Below are positions 54,825-64,000 of a DNA stretch of 64,000 bases, in pieces. Location: positions 186,001 through 250,000 of the forward strand of contig NZ_AP018549.1 of assembly GCF_003584685.1 (NCBI RefSeq), in the 5' to 3' direction. The notes beneath the pieces were generated by a model. The model had not been told where the DNA came from, searched no databases, and saw only the letters and a program-made list of their open reading frames with translations. The translations under genes and the position numbers were made by a program. Source of the DNA: Lactobacillus paragasseri. GTDB taxonomy: Bacteria > Bacillota > Bacilli > Lactobacillales > Lactobacillaceae. Numbering within the stretch: the stretch's first letter is position 1; every line of letters begins with the position of its first letter.

Positions 54825-55814
54825 ATGTTCAAAATCAACACTTCCGGCACAAGAAATACTACAGACACCAAGCTGGTGCGCCGGATTGCATGCGAAGATA
54901 AGTTTGCGACGCTGCAACGATTAAAAACCTCAATTAGCGGCCTTCAAAGTAAAGATGCGAGGCAACGCTTAGCAAAATACGGATCTAATGAAATAATAAT
55001 TAAACATGATAAGACAAAACTTCACTATTTGTTAAAGGCTTTTATAACTCCTTTTTCCCTTGTTCTGCTTTTTTTAGCAATTGTAGCAATTTTTTTAAAT
55101 TCCTCTCAACATACTCTTAACCTAAGTCCAGCAATTTTTGTTTTAGCAATTTTATTTATTTCAGCCATTTTAACTGCTATGCAAAATATTCGTATTAATA
55201 CTAATATTCAAAATTTGATAAATCGAATTTCTAGAACAACTCAAGTAATGCGTGATTGTGAACCACAGCAACTTTTAACCCGTGATCTAACAATTGGAGA
55301 TGTGGTACTACTTAAAGCTGGAGATATTGTTCCAGCTGACGTTAAATTACTGAAAAGTAATGATTTAGAGTGCTCATTACTTGGTGAAGAAGACACTGTG
55401 AAAAAGAGTGCTACTAATTACACTGGTAAAAATAATAACTTAGATTATGCTAATATTTTATATGCAGGCACAATTATTCTTTCAGGTTCAGGCATTGGCG
55501 TTATCTTTGCGACTGGTAAAGAAACTGTTTTTGGAAAGGTAGTTCAAAATCTTTCTAAGATTAATCTAGAGAACCATCTCTTTAATTCTAGTATGAAAAA
55601 ATTAACCAAAATCTTTTTAACATTAATTCTAGTTATTGTTCCAGTTGTTTTGCTAATTAATGAAATAATGCGCGGTAATTGGGAGAATGCTTTAATTTTT
55701 GCTGTAGCAATTACTATTGGCATAACGGCTGAGGTAATGCCAACAGCTATTGTAAATAACTTGGTAAAAGCCAATATCGATATGCCTAGGATTCGAGCGA
55801 CATATGACAATTAA
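54825..55814 (+). CDS. Half-length MgtA-like P-type ATPase (no P or N domain)
   Basis: 329 residues matching only the N-terminal half of Mg2+-importing P3B ATPases: N-terminal GLQSKDARQRLAKYGSNEI, membrane helices 1-2 (~65-125), actuator domain (~130-240) with GDVVLLKAGDIVPADVKLLK, and helices 3-4 (~260-310). It stops before the phosphorylation motif DKTGT. The actuator TGES reads LGEE, and the helix-4 PEMLP motif reads AEVMP. It cannot pump by itself. A terminator follows 18 bp later, so it looks like a settled short gene rather than a fresh break. The start is the second ATG (54825), after AAAGGA. Confidence 0.85.
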   Translation: MFKINTSGTRNTTDTKLVRRIACEDKFATLQRLKTSISGLQSKDARQRLAKYGSNEIIIKHDKTKLHYLLKAFITPFSLVLLFLAIVAIFLNSSQHTLNLSPAIFVLAILFISAILTAMQNIRINTNIQNLINRISRTTQVMRDCEPQQLLTRDLTIGDVVLLKAGDIVPADVKLLKSNDLECSLLGEEDTVKKSATNYTGKNNNLDYANILYAGTIILSGSGIGVIFATGKETVFGKVVQNLSKINLENHLFNSSMKKLTKIFLTLILVIVPVVLLINEIMRGNWENALIFAVAITIGITAEVMPTAIVNNLVKANIDMPRIRATYDN

Positions 55815-55826
55815 TTATCTAAATAA

Positions 55827-57910
<2,084 letters not shown>

Positions 57911-57911
<1 letters not shown>

Positions 57912-58681
57912 TGAAAATTTTTGATTCGCATACGCACTTAAATGACGTGCCTTTTCGAGGAAAAGAAGAGATCTACCTTGATCGAGCAAGAGAATTAGGT
58001 GTGGTAAAAAGTGCGGTTGCTGGACAAGATCCAGAATTTAATGAACGAGCAGTTGATCTAAGTCAAAGATTTGATAATTTATATGCTATTGTTGGCTACT
58101 GTCCAGACGTAGCTAAGGATTATGATCAAAAATCAGAAGATAAGCTAGTTGAGCAGCTAAAAAAGCCTAAAACTGTTGCTTTAGGAGAAATTGGACTAGA
58201 TTATTACTGGGATGAATCGCCAAGAGATGTTCAACGAAAAGTTTTTGCGCAGCAGCTTGACTTAGCTCATAGCTTAAAGATGCCAGTAAATATTCATACA
58301 CGTGATGCTTTTGAAGATACATATCAAGTTTTAAAAGATAGTCATGTCGGTGAATATGGAGGAATAATTCATAACTTTAATGGTGATCCTGATTGGCTTA
58401 AAAAGTTTCTTGACTTAGGGATGATGGTGTCATTTTCTGGCGTTGTTTCTTTTACTAAAGCAACTGACGTACATGCTTCTGCCAAAGTTGTACCATGGGA
58501 TAGATTTCTGATTGAAACTGATGCTCCATATTTAACGCCAAAGCCATACCGCGGAAAGCAGAATGAAACAGGATATGTGCGTTATGTTGCAGAAGCGATC
58601 GCTAAGTTACGTGACACATCTGTTGAAGAAGTGGCAAAGCACACGTTTGAAAATACGATGAGGGCATATGGAATCAAATAA
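57911..58681 (+). CDS. TatD-family DNase
   Basis: A 256-residue metal-dependent hydrolase of the TatD/YcfH group (YabD in Bacillus). Metal ligands are in FDSHTHLN, GEIGLDYYW, NIHTRDA, IIHNFNG and IETDAPYL. It probably acts as a 3'-5' exonuclease on DNA or RNA. Overlaps metG by one base and the RNase M5 gene by 14, so it is part of the same transcript. Confidence 0.93.
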
Positions 58682-59231
58682 TCAAAAACAGTTTAATGCG
58701 GTAGTTGTTGTTGAAGGACGAGACGATACCAAGAGATTAAAACAGTTTTTCCCAGGAATTGAAACTATTGAAACTAATGGCTCGGAGGTATCTGATCAAA
58801 CTTTAGCAGAAATTAAGAAACTGGCAAAAACACGAGAAATAATTATCTTTACAGATCCAGACTATAATGGTGAAAGAATTAGAAGACTGGTGACTAATGC
58901 TGCACCCAATGCTAAACAAGCTTTTATCACTCGTAAAGAGGGAGAGCCAACTAAGAGAGGAAATAGCTTAGGAGTTGAACATGCGTCAAAAGAAGCACTA
59001 GTACGTGCTTTGGGTGATTTGCACGAGGTTCAAGCAGTAGAGAGTGATATTACTAAAGAAAAGTATGATGATTTGGGTCTAGCAGTTAGTCCAGAAGCGC
59101 GTCTTTTACGTGAAAAAGTTGGGATTAAGTTAGGAATTGGATATGGAAATAGTAAACAATTCTTAAAGCGCTTAAAAATGTTTGGAATTACTTATAAAGA
59201 ATTAAAGAGGGCAGTTGAAGATGTCAAATAG
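58668..59231 (+). CDS. rnmV: Ribonuclease M5
   Basis: Matures the ends of 5S rRNA. The 187-residue protein has a TOPRIM domain with [11 protein letters not shown] (catalytic Glu) and [13 protein letters not shown] (DXD), and a C-terminal RNA-binding half ([15 protein letters not shown]). GAGGG precedes the ATG, inside the tatD gene. It overlaps rsmA by 11 bp. Confidence 0.95.
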   Translation: MESNNQKQFNAVVVVEGRDDTKRLKQFFPGIETIETNGSEVSDQTLAEIKKLAKTREIIIFTDPDYNGERIRRLVTNAAPNAKQAFITRKEGEPTKRGNSLGVEHASKEALVRALGDLHEVQAVESDITKEKYDDLGLAVSPEARLLREKVGIKLGIGYGNSKQFLKRLKMFGITYKELKRAVEDVK

Positions 59232-60111
59232 TATGCCGATTGCTAGTCCAGTTCGGACTCAGGCGATTGTTAATCGCTACTTTATGCATGCAAAAAAGAA
59301 TTTGGGGCAAAATTTCTTAGTAGATTTAGCCGCAATTAAGGGAATTGTTGAAGCGGCTGATATTCAAACAGGTGATCAAGTTATTGAAATTGGACCAGGA
59401 ATTGGGTCTTTAACTGAGCAGCTTCTTTTAGCTGGTGCCAAGGTGTTAGCTTATGAAGTTGATCAAGATTTACCTGAAATTTTAAAAAATGAATTGCCAC
59501 AAAAAGTTGCTGGTGAAGAATTAAGCAATCGCTTTAAATTAGTCATGAAAGACGTATTAAAGGCAAACTTTACTAAAGATAGCGATGGTTTTCTTGATTT
59601 AAATAAGTCGGTTAAAATTGTTGCTAATTTGCCTTACTACATCACAACGCCGATAATTTTTAATCTAATTAAGAGTAATTTAGCTTTCAGTAGTTTAACG
59701 CTAATGATGCAAAAAGAAGTGGCTGAGCGTTTAGTTGCTAAACCCAAGACTAAGGAATATGGCCCTTTAACAATTGCTGTTCAAAGCAGAATGAATGTGA
59801 AGCTAGCAGAAGAAGTGAAAAGTACGTCATTCATGCCACGCCCAAAGGTTGACTCTGCAGTTGTTGTCTTGACGCCACTTACTGAAAAGCCAGATATTGA
59901 CGATTATTCTTTCTTTGATCATGTTGTAAAAATGTGCTTTGCTCAGCGCCGAAAAACACTAGCTAATAACTTAAAATCCTTAGTCAAGGATAGAGATATG
60001 CGTGAAAAAATGATTAATGATTTAGGACTAGATCTTCGAGTTCGTCCGGAAGAATTAACGCTAAATCAATTTGTAGAGTTAGCACATCTTTTAAAAGATC
60101 AGCAAGCATAG
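59221..60111 (+). CDS. rsmA: 16S rRNA dimethyladenosine methyltransferase
   Basis: Dimethylates two adjacent adenines near the 3' end of 16S rRNA, using SAM. The 296-residue protein has [11 protein letters not shown], the SAM motif [11 protein letters not shown] and the catalytic NLPYYITTP. The ATG at 59221 is favoured over the TTG at 59215 by spacing from GAGGG. Standard place after rnmV. Confidence 0.96.
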   Translation: MSNSMPIASPVRTQAIVNRYFMHAKKNLGQNFLVDLAAIKGIVEAADIQTGDQVIEIGPGIGSLTEQLLLAGAKVLAYEVDQDLPEILKNELPQKVAGEELSNRFKLVMKDVLKANFTKDSDGFLDLNKSVKIVANLPYYITTPIIFNLIKSNLAFSSLTLMMQKEVAERLVAKPKTKEYGPLTIAVQSRMNVKLAEEVKSTSFMPRPKVDSAVVVLTPLTEKPDIDDYSFFDHVVKMCFAQRRKTLANNLKSLVKDRDMREKMINDLGLDLRVRPEELTLNQFVELAHLLKDQQA

Positions 60112-60187
60112 AACGCTTACAATTTACAGACTTGAAAAAATATTAATTTTTTGATAGAATAGTACCCAAGCAAAGGAGTGACGTCCA

Positions 60188-60427
60188 GTGCCAACAACAC
60201 TAATGGCAATTAAACATAATTTGGATTCTCATTTGGGCGAAAGCTTGGTAGTAGTAGCTCAAGCAGGAAGAAAGAAAGTAACACGCCGTAAAGGTAGATT
60301 AACTAAGACTTATCGTGCAGTGTTTGTAGTTGACCTTGATCAAGATCAAAACAACTTTGAACGAGTATCTTACAGTTACACGGATTTATTAACCAAGAAC
60401 ATTGAGCTTGAGTTTGATGAAATGTAA
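60188..60427 (+). CDS. veg: Veg family protein
   Basis: A 79-residue, strongly basic beta-barrel-like protein of the Veg family, here after rsmA as in Bacillus. Pattern: LMAIKHNLDSHLGESLVVVA, GRKKVTRRKGRL, YSYTDLLT. GTG start after AAAGGAG. In B. subtilis Veg affects biofilm gene expression; the molecular role is not settled. Confidence 0.93.
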   Translation: MPTTLMAIKHNLDSHLGESLVVVAQAGRKKVTRRKGRLTKTYRAVFVVDLDQDQNNFERVSYSYTDLLTKNIELEFDEM

Positions 60428-60451
60428 GCGACAATAGAATATATTACGAAC

Positions 60452-60491
60452 AATCACTAGTATTTTTCTTAAAATGCTAGTGATTTTTCTT
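60452..60491 (+). terminator. Terminator after veg
   Basis: AATCACTAG/CTAGTGATT with a further ATTTT/AAAAT pair inside, then a T-rich tail. Confidence 0.85.
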
Positions 60492-60547
60492 TAGATAGAG
60501 TATATTTAAGTTTAGAAATTTAATTTAATGTTTAGGAAGGTAAAAGC

Positions 60548-61384
60548 ATGAAACGTTCAGAAAGATTAGTTGATATGGTTAAGTATCTTTTAGCTCGCCC
60601 TCATACTTTGATTGCATTGCCATTTTTTGCAGATCGCTATGGCGCAGCTAAATCTTCAATTTCAGAAGACTTGGCAATTTTACGTCAAACTTTGGCTAGC
60701 GACCAAAATGGTATTTTAGAAACTGTAGCAGGAGCTGCTGGTGGAGTGAGATACATTCCTTTTGTTGGGAAAAAAGAGGCTACTAACTATCTTCATGATT
60801 TAGCTGACCGTATCGAAGATCCTGATCGTATTTTGCCTGGTAATTTCGTTTACTTATCTGATATTTTAGGCTCACCACAAGATTTGCAGCAAATTGGACA
60901 ATTGATTGCAACCAAATATGCCTACAGTAATGTTGATTATGTAATGACAATTGAAACTAAGGGGATTGCTATCGCGCAAGCAGTTAGTCGCTTTTTAAAC
61001 GTACCATTTGTGATGGTTAGAAGAAGACCTAAAATTACTGAAGGATCAACAATCTCGGTTAACTACGTTGCTTCGTCAAGTGAACGAGTTGAAAAAATGG
61101 AATTAGCAAAAAGACTACTTCCAGAAGGAAGCAATGTATTAATTGTTGATGACTTCATGAAAGGCGGCGGAACTTTAACTGGGATGGAAGAACTAGTTAA
61201 GGAATTTAAGGGAACAGTTGCTGGAATGTGCGTTCTCTGTGAGACAAAATACGCTTCTCAAAAGGTCGTAGATGATTATCAATCACTGATTAAGATTACT
61301 GAAGTTGACAGAACTAAAAAGCTAATTAAAGTGCGGCCAGGTAATTTCTTAGAGCAGACGGACTTCAATCGTTTTCCAAAATGA
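60548..61384 (+). CDS. purR: PurR purine operon regulator
   Basis: A 278-residue regulator of purine genes in Gram-positives. The N-terminal winged helix (~1-75: RLVDMVKYLLARPHTLIAL, AAKSSISEDLAILR) is followed by a phosphoribosyltransferase-like domain with the PRPP signature LIVDDFMKGGGTL. It responds to PRPP or purine alarmones in relatives. prs, which makes PRPP, lies two genes downstream. Confidence 0.95.
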   Translation: MKRSERLVDMVKYLLARPHTLIALPFFADRYGAAKSSISEDLAILRQTLASDQNGILETVAGAAGGVRYIPFVGKKEATNYLHDLADRIEDPDRILPGNFVYLSDILGSPQDLQQIGQLIATKYAYSNVDYVMTIETKGIAIAQAVSRFLNVPFVMVRRRPKITEGSTISVNYVASSSERVEKMELAKRLLPEGSNVLIVDDFMKGGGTLTGMEELVKEFKGTVAGMCVLCETKYASQKVVDDYQSLIKITEVDRTKKLIKVRPGNFLEQTDFNRFPK

Positions 61385-61431
61385 TATACTGATAGTTGTT
61401 TAAATATAAAAATTGAAGGGATATAAAACTA

Positions 61432-62817
61432 ATGAATAAGTATATTGTTATCTTAGCTGCTGGAAAAGGTACCCGCATGAAGTCCCAACTTTACAAGGTA
61501 TTACACAAGGTTTGCGGTAAAACTATGGTAGAGCATGTGGTGGATGCTGCTAAGGGCACTAATCCAGATAAGATTATTACTGTAGTTGGAAATGGTGCAG
61601 ATAGCGTTAAAGATGTTTTATCAGGTCAATCAGACTTTGCTTTTCAAAAGCAACAATTAGGTACTGGCGATGCTGTACTGGCAGCTAGTGATTTATTAGC
61701 AAATCTTGAGGGTTCAACTTTAGTTGCTACTGGTGATACTCCGTTATTTACTGCTGAAACTTTTAACAACTTATTTAAGAAGCATGAAGAAAGTGGAAAT
61801 AGCGCAACTGTTTTAACTGCAAAAGCGCCAAATCCATTTGGTTACGGCCGTATTATTCGTGACGAAGATGGAAATGTTTTAAGAATTGTTGAACAAAAAG
61901 ATGGTACGCCAGAAGAATTAGCAGTAGATGAAATTAATACTGGTGTCTTTTGCTTTGATAATAAAGAACTATTTAAGGCTTTAAAACAAGTTGGCAATGA
62001 CAACGCTCAAGGCGAATATTACTTAACTGATGTTTTAGAAATTATGCGTAAAGCTGGTCATAAAGTTGGTGCGTATGAAATGCCAGATTTTAGTGAGAGC
62101 TTAGGAGTTAATGACCGAATTGCTCTTGCTCAGGCAACTAAGATTATGCAAAGAAGGATTAATGAAGAGCACATGAGGAATGGTGTTTCATTTATTGATC
62201 CAGATACAGCATATATTGATAGTGACGTTAAGATCGGTAATGACACTGTTATTGAAGGAAACGTTGTTATTAAAGGAAACACTGAAATTGGCAGTGACTG
62301 TTATATTACTAATAGTTCAAGAATAGTTGATTCTAAGATTGGTAATCATGTTACTATTACTTCTTCAACTCTTCAAGAAGCTCAAATGGATGATAATACT
62401 GATATTGGACCTAATTCTCACCTTCGTCCAAAGGCAATTATTAGAAAAGGTGCTCATATCGGAAACTTTGTTGAGATCAAGAAAGCTGAAATTGGTGAAA
62501 ATAGTAAAGTAGGACACTTAACCTATGTTGGGGATGCTACTTTAGGTAAAGATATTAATATTGGCTGTGGTACTATTTTCTCTAACTATGATGGTGTGAA
62601 GAAGTTCCATACTAATGTGGGGGATCATTCATTCATTGGTGCTGGTGCTACGATTATTGCCCCAGTTAATATTGCAGATCATGCATTTGTTGCAGCTGAC
62701 TCAACTATTACTAAAGATGTTGAACGCTATGATATGGCAATTGCTAGGGGAAGACAAACGAACAAGCCTGATTACTGGCATAAGTTACCGCTCTCAAAAG
62801 ATAAAGAATGGGAATAA
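61432..62817 (+). CDS. glmU: Bifunctional GlmU
   Basis: Makes UDP-N-acetylglucosamine for wall synthesis. The 461-residue protein has an N-terminal uridyltransferase ([11 protein letters not shown] at ~6-16) and a C-terminal left-handed beta-helix acetyltransferase of hexapeptide repeats (~250-455). Acetyl-CoA-region motifs include [11 protein letters not shown] and [12 protein letters not shown]. Located 47 bp after purR and before prs, a conserved order. Confidence 0.96.
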   Translation: MNKYIVILAAGKGTRMKSQLYKVLHKVCGKTMVEHVVDAAKGTNPDKIITVVGNGADSVKDVLSGQSDFAFQKQQLGTGDAVLAASDLLANLEGSTLVATGDTPLFTAETFNNLFKKHEESGNSATVLTAKAPNPFGYGRIIRDEDGNVLRIVEQKDGTPEELAVDEINTGVFCFDNKELFKALKQVGNDNAQGEYYLTDVLEIMRKAGHKVGAYEMPDFSESLGVNDRIALAQATKIMQRRINEEHMRNGVSFIDPDTAYIDSDVKIGNDTVIEGNVVIKGNTEIGSDCYITNSSRIVDSKIGNHVTITSSTLQEAQMDDNTDIGPNSHLRPKAIIRKGAHIGNFVEIKKAEIGENSKVGHLTYVGDATLGKDINIGCGTIFSNYDGVKKFHTNVGDHSFIGAGATIIAPVNIADHAFVAADSTITKDVERYDMAIARGRQTNKPDYWHKLPLSKDKEWE

Positions 62818-62820
62818 ATT

Positions 62821-62852
62821 AAAAGAAGTTGTTAAACACAACTTCTTTTTTT
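62821..62852 (+). terminator. Terminator after glmU
   Basis: A perfect 11-bp stem AAAGAAGTTGT/ACAACTTCTTT with a 5-nt loop, then T4. Confidence 0.9.
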
Positions 62853-62926
62853 GCTATTTACAAGCGTAAAGGATATTTTTTTGCTATTATTAAGTATGGA
62901 ATTGTAATTTTTCAGTGGAGGAAATT

Positions 62927-63898
62927 ATGTCTCAATTAGACAAAGAAATCAAAATTTTTGCGCTTAACTCTAATAAGCCTTTAGCAGAAAAAATTGCTGA
63001 TAAGGTTGGAGTTAAGCTTGGTAAATCTGATGTTAAACGTTTCAGCGATGGTGAAATCCAAATTAACATCGATGAGTCAGTTCGTGGTAAAGATGTTTAC
63101 TTGGTACAATCAACTTCAGCTCCAGTAAATGATAATTTAATGGAATTATTGATCATGATTGATGCTGTTAAACGTGCATCAGCTAGAAGCGTAAACTTAG
63201 TTATGCCTTACTACGGATATGCACGTCAAGATCGAAAGACCCGTGCACGTGAGCCAATTACAGCTAAGTTAGTAGCTGATATGTTGCAAAAAGCTGGTGC
63301 TGATCGAGTTCTTTCGCTTGATTTACATGCCCCACAAATCCAAGGATTCTTCGATATTCCAGTTGATAATTTAATGGGTGCCCCACTCCTTGCTGACTAT
63401 TTCTTGAGTCATGAATTAGAAAAAGATGCTGTTGTAGTTTCACCTGACCATGGTGGCGTAACTAGAGCAAGAAAATTAGCAGAATTTCTTAAGACTCCAA
63501 TTGCTATTGTGGACAAACGCCGTCCAAAGGCAAATGTTGCTGAAGTTATGAATATTATTGGTGATGTAGAAGGCAAACGTGCAATCATTATTGATGATAT
63601 GATTGATACCGCAGGTACCATTACCTTAGCTTCTCAAGCTTTAATGGATGCTGGTGCAACTGAAGTTTATGCATCTGCAACTCATGCTGTTTTGTCTGGT
63701 CCAGCAATTGAGCGTTTAAATAATTCTCCTATTAAGAAATTGATTTTAACTGACTCAATCAATCAACCTGAAGAAAAAGACTTGTCTAAGGCTGAAATTG
63801 TTTCTGTTGGGCCATTGATGGGTGAAGCAATTAAATTGATCCAAGAACATAAACCAGTTAGTCCACTGTTTAATACTCGTTTTCAATCACATAACTAA
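62927..63898 (+). CDS. prs: Ribose-phosphate pyrophosphokinase
   Basis: Makes PRPP from ribose-5-phosphate and ATP, for purines, pyrimidines, His and Trp. The 323-residue protein has [32 protein letters not shown]-type catalytic region, [11 protein letters not shown] and the PRPP signature [13 protein letters not shown]. The ATG at 62927 is 7 bases after GGAGG. Ends at a strong terminator. Confidence 0.96.
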   Translation: MSQLDKEIKIFALNSNKPLAEKIADKVGVKLGKSDVKRFSDGEIQINIDESVRGKDVYLVQSTSAPVNDNLMELLIMIDAVKRASARSVNLVMPYYGYARQDRKTRAREPITAKLVADMLQKAGADRVLSLDLHAPQIQGFFDIPVDNLMGAPLLADYFLSHELEKDAVVVSPDHGGVTRARKLAEFLKTPIAIVDKRRPKANVAEVMNIIGDVEGKRAIIIDDMIDTAGTITLASQALMDAGATEVYASATHAVLSGPAIERLNNSPIKKLILTDSINQPEEKDLSKAEIVSVGPLMGEAIKLIQEHKPVSPLFNTRFQSHN

Positions 63899-63906
63899 AT
63901 GAACTA

Positions 63907-63942
63907 TAAGGTGATACCTATAAGTAGGTATCGCCTTTTTTT
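63907..63942 (+). terminator. prs terminator
   Basis: A 13-bp stem AAGGTGATACCTA with its complement (one mismatch), TAAG loop, then T5. Confidence 0.9.
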
Positions 63943-64000
63943 ATTGCTTTAAAAATAATAGTTTTAATTTTTAGACTCGCTAAGCGTTTACATTATTAGA

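Noticed and set aside
54825-55814. Half MgtA gene as a complete transporter
   Set aside because: The DKTGT phosphorylation site and nucleotide domain are missing and TGES is changed, so it cannot be a working pump alone.

Overview
The window looks like chromosome of a low-GC, fermentative Gram-positive of the Lactobacillaceae, most like the Lactobacillus gasseri/johnsonii group. The reasons are AT-rich DNA, strong GGAGG ribosome sites, GH25 and GH73 wall hydrolases with SH3/SLAP-like repeats, paired Kup transporters, PepC/PepG-type peptidases, several cellobiose-type PTS and 6-phospho-beta-glucosidase genes, and the order metG-tatD-rnmV-rsmA-veg-purR-glmU-prs. The species call is inference from gene content. 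I see no prophage, insertion sequence, CRISPR array or rRNA operon.

Layout. 1-3.4 kb: the end of a large membrane protein, then pckA with a cre site. 3.4-9.4 kb (minus strand): two kup K+ transporters, an unknown acidic protein and a Ser/Asn-rich lipoprotein. 9.5-14.5 kb: a DUF1659/DUF2922 pair, then two secreted peptidoglycan hydrolases. 14.6-17.4 kb: an N-terminally reduced PfkB-type kinase and a Kef-type antiporter. 17.4-20.5 kb (minus): an oxidoreductase operon with two exported proteins, and a PAS protein. 20.7-26.3 kb: gpmA, zinc-independent S14, a GtrA/GtrB pair, a membrane protein, a GlcU-type sugar transporter and an aldose-1-epimerase. 26.4-31.1 kb: a tightly overlapped envelope operon (LCP ligase, PlsY, LtaS-like synthase). 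31.1-37.9 kb: T-box/tyrS, tRNA-Thr, two C1-family peptidases around an HD hydrolase and an HTH protein, a lipoprotein and greA.

38-50.8 kb is the main accessory block: hsp20 under a CIRCE operator, then a beta-glucoside island. The island holds three GH1 6-phospho-beta-glucosidases, two EIIC permeases, EIIA, EIIB, two GntR/UTRA regulators, a ROK kinase, an unknown 82-residue protein and a frameshifted DUF3284 gene. Five cre-like sites sit at its promoters. With the sites at pckA and the epimerase there are seven in the window, which suggests the sugar genes form a CcpA-controlled set.

50.8-64 kb returns to housekeeping: a CPBP-like protein, tRNA-Gly, an SRAP protein, trpS, a dCMP deaminase-like protein, then metG through prs. 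Between these, an M-box magnesium riboswitch precedes a short ORF that is only the first half of an MgtA-type P-type ATPase and ends directly at a terminator. This pairing is the most unusual feature I found. Other points of interest are the LCP/PlsY/LtaS-like operon, the PfkB protein lacking its substrate lid, and two single-base frame changes in neighbouring beta-glucoside genes.
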